Source: Diphasiastrum complanatum (Eukaryota; Streptophyta; Lycopodiopsida; Lycopodiales; Lycopodiaceae). Taken from it: DNA of 64,000 nt. This document shows, in pieces, positions 45,127 through 57,805 of the stretch. The position numbers and the translations under genes are program-made. The notes beneath the pieces are model-generated. The model had not been told where the DNA came from, searched no databases, and saw only the letters and a program-made list of their open reading frames with translations. The stretch spans positions 1-64,000 of the forward strand of contig MU832618.1 of assembly GCA_029204225.1 (NCBI GenBank), written 5' to 3'. The stretch's first letter is position 1. Every line of letters begins with the position of its first letter.

Positions 45127-46785
45127 TTAGCAAAATCTAGCAGATTTAAATCTCAGAGGATACATGAATGAATTGGCGTATTGGAATCTAATAATCTCGC
45201 CATGCCGAAGTGGTTTTCCATTATTTACAAGACAGTCATTGTATGCAATTCTTCTAAACACATTTGGATTAACCAGCGGAGCCGAAGCAAACCACCCACA
45301 GAACACATGGACATCAGAAGGAGCACAATCAGATAGGCAGGTATTGACTATCTGAACAACGTATTGAGGTATGCCAGAGGAGGAGCTATCACGGCCTTGT
45401 GCTATACCAATGTCCTTGTTTGTACAAGTATCTGCACGTTATCACAGTACACGGTTAGAATAAGCTGACCACTTAACTTTCAAAGATTGTCAGTGAGAAA
45501 GTATAACCACTGCTTGCCTAGCTCAGAAAACATGGATGCATCAAAGATTTCGGAAAAGATTAACATCGTTTCTATGCCAATATGAATTCGAGGTTCAAAG
45601 TTAAAAGGTGTGGTCAACTACTTAAACAATTGACTCCAATAAATTACTTTGATCGCTTTCAGTTAAGTGCTCTCCTTGAGGATGGAAAATGTCAACCGGC
45701 GGCTATAACAGTGGGCACTAGGTTGCGGATATCTTGAGAGTTAAAATGGAAAAATTATTAATTGATTCTTCTCCTATCGCTCACAAACAAATAGAAATCG
45801 ATCGGATTTGAGAGCTTTGGATAACTAATCGTTGCAGATTTGCAATGACTTAAGATCAGGCAAATCCTTAGAGACGGTTGATTTATCATTTGGCCAAGCT
45901 CAACTATAGGGAATTTTGGCATACCGTAAACAGAAGATTAACGTCAGAATTATATAAAATGGTACACATCATTTGCATCTAGAGCCATGATTCATCTTTC
46001 AAATTTGTGAAAATGTACTACTGACATTAAGGTTTGATACGATTTTTCTCAAGGATCAAGCACGTACTCACGAAAATATTGCTGATTAGGATTTATGGGC
46101 CAAATGGCGAATGCAATTTAGCGTTAAACTAATAAACGCTTCACATATGAATTGGCTCATGAAATAACTTAAGGAATATAGGCCTTCTAAGTCGAATAGC
46201 GACCAAACCATGGCTTGAAGCAGCCATGTGCTACTGCGCAGTCTGCGCACCCCCAATGCTATTCCTAAATTAGCGCACAGCTCTCTATTCCAATTTACTT
46301 TCGTCAAACAGCAAAATATAATTTTGATTGCACGTACTAAGGAGAAGTCTCCGACTAAAAAGCATATTTGCATGTCGTCCTTCCAGTGGAACACTCGTCT
46401 TAGAAGGCACTGTCGCATTGGCAGAATCGGGACTTGAAGCTGCTGCTGAGTTGCTCCCAAAATTAAAATCACTCAACGGTCCTGTAACACATTCCAAATC
46501 ACCAGCTGATGAGCTACCACCCAAATTGCAAATGCGAGGTAGCTATTCTGTATGCAATTATCTGTCATAACTACAGAACAATCACTTTATGCTATAATCT
46601 CAAATGTAGGACGATACCCGTTGTTAACTACAAGGCACCTCATTAGATTCGCTACGAATTGTTTGCGTATCAAATGAGAATGGTGGCAGCGAACCTGTAG
46701 GCCCAAAGTCGAGATAGAGGAGAAGATCTGCTGAAGCTACGAAGATGATGATGAGCAGTAACACCCCTCGCCGCGACCACGGCAT
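45127..46785 (-). CDS. TPD1: TPD1-like secreted cysteine-rich signalling protein, three exons
   Basis: Predicted exons: 46785-46639, 46542-46338 and 45431-45127, about 218 residues in all. The start is the first ATG (MPWSRRG) after an in-frame stop, giving a hydrophobic N-terminus (VLLLIIIFVASA) as signal peptide or anchor. Exon 2 carries a Ser/Asn-rich spacer and a basic site FSRRLLL, like the dibasic region of TPD1. The last exon is diagnostic: GIPQYVVQIVNTCLSDC, CGWFASAPLVNPNVFRR, YNDCLVNNGKPL and FQYANSFMYPL, with six cysteines and a stop right after the last. The exon 2 donor (A|GTACGT) and exon 3 acceptor (TGCAG) join in phase; the exon 1 donor (GAG|GTGCCT) is the weakest call. In Arabidopsis TPD1 is a ligand of the EMS1/EXS receptor kinase that sets tapetum fate in anthers. 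Role here is inferred from family only. Confidence 0.88.
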
Positions 46786-48186
46786 TCTGAGATGCAGCAA
46801 CCCTTTCACTCGTGGCACCTCCAAGCTATCCTAATAAAGCTACACTATATCTGCTACTAGCGCAGGCCTTCATGCATCAATTTATTGGCCAGTGCCGTTT
46901 ACAATGAGCTTCCTGCTCATCATCGCGCTCGCTTGCAAGGCAATATAATGTCACTGCATGCTAAATGGATCATGTGTTGTGAAAGTATGATGGCGGAGAT
47001 CAGAGAGGCTTATAACAGGGAACTATTAGAACAATACGTGTGCTCATTTCCAGGGTGATTCTGCCAATATATTTTCAAAATCCAACCACACCTCTGGAGG
47101 CTGGGCTGCTCACCATTCATTCAACCGTAGCAAATTTGGCAGGATTCCTGAAGATTTGCAGTCAGATCGGCTTTGATAGCTGTGGTCCAAAGCTCAAACC
47201 GTTTGCATCACATTCAAATCTGACGAACTCAATGCCGTTTGTTTCGCCCACCATCACAAACATATAGTAAACTGCATGCACTAGTTGCTACCTGTCAGCG
47301 CCACCAAATAACTTACCTCTTTGAATGCTTGAGCAAAAAGTAAAGCTAGACGGTACGCTTCGATATCCCCAGCCGCTTGTTCTTAAAGCTGCGTGGGGCG
47401 TCAATGAATGCCAGCCATGCGCACATGCAGAGCTGCGGCTGTTGAAGAGGATCCGTAAGCCATCTGCGTTGAAAATTGAGCTTCAAATAACAAGGCTTGT
47501 ACGAGAAGATGCTCTGAGCAAGGATTTTGACATGGTAGTAAAGGCGAGGAGAGCATAGGAGATGGATGGACGAACAGTGAACTAAATTCTAATGCGCTGC
47601 AGCCAATGCCAAGATTACCTGCAGAAAGAGGTAGGATGTGCGGAGGTAAGTGATTGACATATGAAAGCGAAAGGAGGTAGGCTAGCTAGCTTAGAGCTCC
47701 CTACGCTGCTACTCCAGATCAATCTGGCCCGAGGAAAGCAGTCCAAGCAGAGAAGGCAGTAGCAGTAGTGCTCTAACAGTGACCTATTGCACGCGCGAGA
47801 AGAAGGAAAAGGAGCACTCAGCAGAGCTCCGTCACACCGCCATAGCTACGGGAGCTACATGGAAAAACAGAAGAAGAAATAAAGGAAAGCGAGAAGACAA
47901 AGGCACCTGTTATGTTATGTTCAGTTCCGTTACGTTACGTTATGTTATTACTTTGATGGCAAATTGTCACCCAAAGTATAAAAACCGACCCCTTGCCTAC
48001 TAGCTACACAGCCCATGAAGGATTTTGCAAATCAATGGCCAAGTGATTACTCTGGGTTGAAGATAAGAGCGCCCTTCCATGAGACCTCCTCACTATTTCA
48101 AAATGACGTTAAGAATCGGTGAGACATTAGTAGCAACAACGCTTTCCATGGAAGCGGATGGCCCCCTCAACCCGTGCTCAGGTTTC
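46786..48186. other. Upstream region of TPD1-like gene
   Basis: About 1.4 kb, less AT-rich than its surroundings, with no copia or gypsy similarity. Short open frames exist on both strands (47040-47560) without a recognisable family. TTACG/TTATG repeats occur at 47910-47950. Presumably holds the promoter and 5' untranslated region. Confidence 0.4.
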
Positions 48187-48223
48187 GGGGGGGGGGGGGG
48201 GTGGGGGTGGGGGTGGGGGTGGG
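48187..48223 (+). repeat. G-tract with (GGGGGT)n
   Basis: Fifteen consecutive G are followed by GGGGGT units. Four or more G-runs in 37 bases can form a G-quadruplex on this strand. Confidence 0.9.
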
Positions 48224-50239
48224 TTTGCACATAATCTTAAAATCAGCTTTCTATCAACCTCAGTTGGTTTGGTTTGAAACCAACCCATGCTCTGTCTCAC
48301 CTCCTATTCCCTTCTGCCTTTGATGCTCCATTCCTTCAAATAGTTTGTGATCCATCAAAGAGTCTACAATCCATGATAAAACATGGGTGGTAGGTCACAT
48401 TTCTATTTCAAAGGGTTGTTGCATCACAAAGCCTGTTTGCAACAGCCCTTGCATTTTTACCCACTCACCAGTTCTTCATGAATTGGTGAGCAGATACCAT
48501 GGAAAGATGCCCTATAACCATGTAAGTACGCATTCATTGAAAATGATGTCAAAATAGGGTTAACCAATTAGTGCCATCATTTCCATGCAACATGCTCACA
48601 ATCTCAACCCATTGAGAGGGTGAACGGGTTTGTAAGAAATGAGAATATCAGTTGTTTAGCAAGAACGGGTGGTTGGGGTCGAGATCAATGATTCAAATGG
48701 AAAGTAACGAAGATTAGGATGTCATTTGTGAGATCATTCTAGCTTCACTGATCACTTTTGCATGTAAGTTTGTCTCAATGGGTCAAGGAATGATTGCATA
48801 CATGGAAAGATCATTTCATTCACATGTGGATTGTAGAAGAGGGAACCTTGGGCAAAGGCGACGTCATTCATGGGTGAATGGGCTACATGGAAAGACACCC
48901 TAATCTCATGTGCCCTTTGCTTTGGGGTTGGGGCTAATGATTAGCTGTTTTTTCCACCAACAAGGTTCCCCTTGGTTCTTTCATGTCTCCTCTTCTTGCA
49001 TTGAGGTATAGGTTTTCTTTCTCTTGGAGGTGTATTCCTTGTCTCTATTTGAGCTTGTCTCTCTTCACCTTGAAGAAGCTCTCTCTAATTCATCATGAGT
49101 TCTTTGCAATCAATATCCACTTAGCTAGAGTACATAATCATGTTGAGTGAGTTGTTGACTTCAATGTGAGGTGTACTATTAGATTCTTGAATGCTTTATC
49201 ACAGGAGAACCTAACCAATGGTGGATAAAAAATACTTTTAGCATAGATGTTCCATCAAGTGCTTGAATGGAAAGCCTATGTTTGAGTGACATAATGGATG
49301 GACCAATCCTTTTAAAGGAGAGATGTTATTGATTTGACAACCAAGCCTTTTACAAAAAAGTATTGGGTCTCCCAATAATGGGTCACAAGGCATCAAGCTT
49401 AAGCCACTAATCATGGTTTAATCATGATGTTTATCTTAACAAATAAACCTTACTTGACTCGAATTCAAACTAGACTAGATCATGTTACACTAAAGTTCAT
49501 ATAGAACAATGCTCATAAAGAATTTGCAAGAGTTTAACAATCAACCAATCAGTTTCCGTTTGTAAGAAACATTGAACTAAGACCTCCCAGATTTAGCTTT
49601 TCTTAATCAAATTATTCTTTTGATGGCAGTTGAAAGGAAAATTTGATTGCCCAATTTTACAATCAATAAAAATTTAAATCACTCAATTTTTTCAAGTACC
49701 ATTTTTATGATCAAAATGTAATCAAACTATTCAAAGTAGAAAAGGTAAAAATGAAACCTAGTTGTTTGTTTTTCAAAAAAACATTGTTTTAAAAAAAAAA
49801 AACACTTGGAAGATAGAAGAGGAAAAAGAAGAGGAGCAACGGGGGAGGTTAGAAAAATATAATGGTTCCGGAACGAACATCAATTTTGAAAAAAAAATCT
49901 AGAAGAATGAAAAAGAAATGTTCTTTAGAAACTTGCTTTTCAAGAGATTCAAGTTTGAAATACCAATCATTGAGAGCAACAATGAGATAAAAGTTGAAGT
50001 ATTTTTTTCATGGCTTGATCCTCATCAAGTCTATAAGTCTTGCACCCTTCTACGTACATATGAAGAAACCAATTAGGGTCACTAAAATTCCTAGTACTAT
50101 AGATAAATCAATGAAGGTGACAATTATTGTTTGCTATAAAAGCATTTATAGAAAGTTATTGGCATTGCAAGTTTTATATTCATGAGGCAAATGATGAAGG
50201 AAATAAGAGGTTAGAATCTGATCGACTTTGTCTCCTATA
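48224..50239. other. Spacer with possible copia tail
   Basis: No firm gene. Around 49320-49360 the plus strand reads DLTTKPFTK, like the end of copia RNase H, but neighbouring frames do not support more. Confidence 0.3.
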
Positions 50240-50600
50240 AGTAGCTCTGGTACCACTGATGAAGAGTTGCTGCACGAAACAAAGCCAAAAAGGATTTGCT
50301 TTTGTACTCTCTTCACTTCGATGGACTCGGATAGAATTTGATTCTGACTGGTGGCTACTTAATACCTTTGATCATATTTACAATCTTCCAAAGTGTAGAC
50401 AGACACTGTTGACCTACGTTTTAAATTCATTTAAGCATTCAACAAGATTGAGCCAGTGTGCAGAATAAGAATAAACAACTGAACATGTATAGACAATGAT
50501 CTGACATCAAAACATTCGATATCATTCAAGATAAGAAAAGCATGTGCATAACAACTACTGTATTATCAATGATCTTTTCTTGAGCACTTTCATGTGCCAA
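50240..50600 (-). mobile_element. Diverged copia LTR with primer site
   Basis: The minus strand resembles the LTR at 20122-20460 (for example around CATTCAACAAGATT and AGACAGACACTGTTG in plus sense). It ends next to a primer-like TGGTACCAGAGCTAC at about 50241-50256. A solo or truncated LTR of the same family. Confidence 0.55.
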
Positions 50601-51260
50601 ATCCCAAACTAATAGCAATAACAATGAAGTAAAGCTAAAAGCAAGAAGAGAACAAGACAATTATGATAGCATATCAATTGAAGACTAGAAACATGGAGAT
50701 CTCAATGGAATCACATTAGCAATGAAAGAAAGAGTACAAGACATTAACATGGGCATTGATTCATGTGGATAGGGCACATGAGACCTAACAATGGAGATCC
50801 CTATGGCTCACATTCACTAGGAGGAGGCAAGAAGCTCTCACTTGCAAATGAGCCAAAAGATTCAAAAATTGATGTCTCTTGCCTAGTTATAGACAATGCC
50901 CTTACTTAATTAAACATAATTATCTTGAAGGATATTTAGCCCTTTGTTAAGTATTATTTATCCTTAGTGGCCTATTATCCTACAATGGGCCCTTAGTGGC
51001 CTATTATCCTTATTAAATGCTTGGAGGGCCTAAAGAGGGAACCACCTTGTTCTTAAGGCTAATAGCTCCTTTTGGGCCTACAAAGCTTAGATTGGATAGT
51101 ATCTTGCATGTATACGCATGGATGTACTAAAAGTACATGACACTCTTCTTACTTAAACATTTTTGTCCTCAAAAATGAAGATATCCGCTTAGTAACTCTA
51201 GTGATACATTTCAAATTGTATCAATGGAGAATATCATTTCCAACAACTTCATGGTAATAG
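50601..51260. other. Spacer, nothing recognised
   Basis: AT-rich, with a short direct repeat AGTGGCCTATTATCCT at 50967 and 50996. Confidence 0.35.
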
Positions 51261-51830
51261 TCATGGCCACGTTTGAATAAACAAGCTGTTGACCCACGAA
51301 TTTTCTTCATCAGGAAGGTTCTTCCAATTAATTAGATATTCTTTTATTAGCTTCCCATTTCGCAATACCTTGTCCCGATATCCAACAATTTTGGCTAGTT
51401 CTAGAACCATATTACCCTCATGATCCAATGGTGGTAGGGTAGCAGTTGCAGTTGAGTGTTCTTCCAAACTCCTCTTTAGAAGAGATACATGGAACACACG
51501 ATGCATACGTGTTGTTGATGGTAGATCTAGTTCTTGATTCAACTCCCCGATCTTCTTCACAATCTTGAAGAGTCCAAAAAATCTGGGAGCTATTTTTTCG
51601 CTTTGACTTTTCTTCAGCTTAGTGTATCTATAAGGTTGTAACCTTAAATACACATAATCCTCTTGGGCAAACTCACGAAAAGTCCATTTTTGATCAACAT
51701 ATTGCTTCATTCATATCTGAGCTGCTTTAATGTGCTCTTGACTGGCTCTCAAAATATCAGTCATGTGCTGTGCAACAATGAATTCTTGGTGATATTTATT
51801 TTTTGTCACTCTAATAGGTTGCATGGTGAC
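51261..51830 (-). pseudogene. Ty3/gypsy integrase end with chromodomain
   Basis: Minus strand: RVTKNKYHQEFIVAQHMTDI..., a TGA, MKQYVDQKWTFREFAQEDYVYL, PRFFGLFKIVKKIGE, RMHRVFHVSLLKR, then a chromodomain-like tail (ILEL-type start, EYLINWKNLPDEENSWV). This is the C-terminus of a chromovirus-type pol polyprotein; chromodomains guide integration to chromatin. Upstream pol and LTRs are absent. Confidence 0.85.
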
Positions 51831-54347
<2,517 letters not shown>

Positions 54348-54854
54348 GATGAAATATCACATAATTACTCTTGACAAAGCAAGACTGAACCCTTTGAAGC
54401 CATTATTGCATGTGGATCTCGATTAGGAGGCATCTACAAATTGGATTCAAAAGAAAGTGCAAACTCTTGTGATATCGCATATGTGACCAAGCTTTCCAAA
54501 GAAGACTTATGGCATAGAAGATTGGGGCATCCCAACTTCAAATCTATGCATTCTATGGTCAAAGATGTCAAAGCAATTGGCTTGCCAAAGATACTATCGA
54601 AGGAGTTCAAGCCATGTGAAGTATGGGCTATTGCACATTCACATAAGAGGCCATATCCAAGATCTTCTATCAAGACTCATCATCCATTAGAGCTTGTGAT
54701 GAGCCACTTGTTTTGAAACCCTTTAATTGATGACTAGACAAGATTTACATAATTGAAAAAGATATGGTGTTTGATTATTTTCTCAAATTCAAAGCTCTTG
54801 TTGAAAAGCAATACCCTTTTAGGATCCAAGCTTTGAGATGTGGTGGTGGTGGAG

Positions 54855-57805
54855 TGTTAGATTTGACAATTTTCAAGTTGTATAAGCTAATTGTTTGATT
54901 TCTATGTGGATCCACACGTGTGAGGACCTATCCACACATGTGAAATGTCATGTGAAAATTTCAAATCCATTGTACATATCTTCCATAAAGGACAAATGCC
55001 AAATCTCCTATTTTATAGGATCTATCTCCTAGAATGTAGGAATCTAGAAGGTCAACACTAGCCACCAATGATGATGTGGAAAATTAGTGGAATATAAGCG
55101 AAATGGATTAGGATAAGCTCAATGAGTTGTCTCACATGTGCTGGAAGTGGCTTAGAGAGAGAAATCCACTATTGTGTACTTGATCCATGATGGATCCATT
55201 TTGAAGTTAATCTTGATGTTTGGGAGCAAAACTTGTTGTTATCACTCTATTATGCATGATCTTTTGGTTTGAATGCTTAGGATCTGATTACTAATCATAT
55301 TTTCTATTATCAGGCCATACACTTACTCTACTTCACATGTGTGAGGCCTCATTATTTTTTATTGTTCCTGCTTGGAAGTGAAGTAATTGACAATGAGAGC
55401 TAGTTTTTAAGTGTTAGCCTTGATCTAGGGCAATCATCCAAGTTTCCAATCACTCTTATTGATCTAAAGATCTAATTAAGATCCACTTACTGATTTTAAT
55501 CATGGTATCAAAGCCAAGTCTAAGAGCATAGGTAATGATCAATATCTCTCCATTTTGTAGAAAGCATTGGTGCTAAAATCAATTTTAGAGAGGGCAAGCC
55601 TAATCATTTGATTACTACAAACTTTGATGTCTATATGTGGATTGGAGATTCAGGTGTACTTCTCACACATGTGGGAGGCTTCTTTACTTGTACTTGCTTC
55701 ATATTAGAAAAATCTTCAAAGTTTTGCATCATACAAGTTTGTGAGACTGTAATGAGTGATTTGCCTTGTAAAAATCAATTGCTTCATAATAGATTTGATG
55801 TGAATTTGTGATAGATCTTTATGAAATCACTTAATCATTGAGAGATAGTGAGGATGTTGATGCTTTTTGGTCCTAGAGAGAGACTAAAGTCATTTTGATC
55901 ACCATAGGAAGGCTGAGTTCTTCAAAGAATCAAATCTAGACAATCAAGTGAATAGCGGGTGTAGAATTTCATTCCTCGTTCTTTTTGAATTTAAGATCAT
56001 TCTAGATCTTGATTCTTGAGTTCAAGAGAGCTGTCTTTGAGACTAAATTCTGAGAAAGAGTATAGGGAGAGCCTAAAATTACTTTTTGGTGTACTTGAAA
56101 CTAGTGAGATGGCATCCATTAGTGCATACCTTCTTGAAGCTAGTGAGAGGCTCAATTCTAGTAACTAATAAATTTGGAAAATTAGAATGGCCTCACTTTT
56201 ATTGTTCCAATATCTTTTTGATCTTGTCATTGGTGAGGAAGAAGAACCTCAAGGTGGACAAGAACAAGTGACGTACAAGAGAAAAGCTAGATTAGCATTG
56301 CATTGTATTGAAAAGAGTGATAGTAATGAGCTTCTAAAAGAAGTAGCTATGTGTGCCTCGGCCAAGGAGGCTTGGGACTCCTTGCAAGGGATTTATGAAT
56401 CTAAAAACACCTCTAGAGTGCTAATGTTGAGAGAAAAATTACTTCAAGGTATTAGAGGTAGTGAAGAGAGTGCTCAAGATTATGTCTTGAGTTTCAAATC
56501 ACTCAATAAGGAGCTTTCTACTATAAGTGAAAGAATCCATGATGAAGAACTTGTACAAATCATCCTAAATGGTCTTGGAGATGAGTTCTCCAATTTAGTA
56601 CAAAGTTTTGCCATACAAGAATCCTTACCCTCAATTGACAAGCTACATATGGAGATGAGAAGGAAAACTTCTCAAGAAAAGGCAAGACGAAGACTAAATC
56701 AACCAAGGAGTGGGAACTATTCCTTTATGTCTTGGATCCTCTAAAATATTGGATCTTGCAAATGTACTTTATGCTCCAAATCTTACTAAGAGCTTACTTA
56801 GAGTTGGACAGCTAATGGATAATGGATTAGATGTCCATTTCAAGAATGGTGTTTACTCAATAATGGCGAATGACACTTGCTTTGCAAATGGATTCAAGCA
56901 AGGGAGGTTGTTCAAGTTGGATGCTACTATGTTTTTTGGAAGTGTGAACATGGCTAAGGAGGATCTTACACAAGTGGAGCTTTGGCACAAGAGGTTGGGA
57001 CATCCCAACTTCAAATTTATGGAGATAAATTCAATGTTAAAGTGCGGAAAGTTTTGTGAGGCCTGTATCCTCTTAAAGGCTCACAAGCTACCTTTTTCTA
57101 ATTAGAGCTTCCAAGCCACTTGAACTTATTCATTATGATGTGCACTCATTTTCTCAAGCAGCCAATGGAGGAGTGTTATATTTGACAATTTTCAAGTTGT
57201 ATAAGTTAATTGTTTGATATCTATGTGTCCACATGTGTGAGGACATTTCCACACGTGTGAAATGTCATGTGAAAAGTTCAGATCCATTGTACATAGCTCC
57301 ATAAGAGACAAATGCCAAATCTCCTATTTTATAGGATCTCTCTCCTAGAATGGAATGGTCAACACTAGCCACCAATGATGATGTGGAAAACTGGTGGAAT
57401 CTAAGCTAAATGGATTAGGATAAACTCAATGAGCTGTCTCACACCTGTTGGAAGTGGCTTAGAGAGAGAAATCCACTATTGTGTACTTGATCCATGATGG
57501 ATCCATTTTTAAGTTAATCTTGATGAGCATTGGTTAATCTTGGGAGCAAAACTTTTGTTATCACTCTCTTATGTGTGATCTTTTCGTGTGAATGCTTAGG
57601 ATCCAACTAGTGATCACTCACTATACTTCACAGGTGTGAGGCTGTGGGATCACTATTTTTTATTGTTCTTGCTTGGAAGTGAAGTGATTGACGATGAGAG
57701 CTAATTTTAAGTGCTAATCTTGACCTAGATAAATCATCCAAGTTGCCAATCACTCTTATTGATCTAAAACAGATCTAATTAAGATCCATTTACTGATTTT
57801 TATCA
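54855..57805 (+). mobile_element. Nested copia, internally deleted
   Basis: LTRs 54855-55502 and 57174-57805 (648 and 632 bp) share TGTTA...TTTGACAATTTTCAAG. The primer site TGGTATCAAAGCC is at 55503. The insertion lies in the integrase codons for a GGGEY motif of the host copia. Flanks read GGAG on the left and AAGAG on the right, so the target duplication is blurred by mutation. Gag and part of pol remain inside. Confidence 0.85.
56110..57150 (+). pseudogene. Copia gag and GAG-pre-integrase remnant
   Basis: Gag starts MASISAYLLEASERLNSSN with a stop at 56167, then a long gag frame (56187-56690). It joins directly to GTIPLCLGSSKILDLANVLY of the protease/pre-integrase region and ends at GAG-pre-integrase (LWHKRLGHPNF; EACILLKAHKLPF). 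The zinc knuckle, protease active site, integrase core, RT and RNase H are missing. Gag resembles that of the 24046-33244 copia (VIGEEEEPQGGQ in both). Confidence 0.82.

Noticed and set aside
46786-46824. Extending the TPD1-like protein 13 residues further upstream
   Set aside because: That start would be TTG, with an in-frame stop just before it. The first ATG at 46785 fits a signal peptide better.
47040-47558. Two plus-strand frames upstream of the TPD1-like gene as genes
   Set aside because: Short, no recognisable domain, no splice pattern; more likely chance frames in the promoter region.
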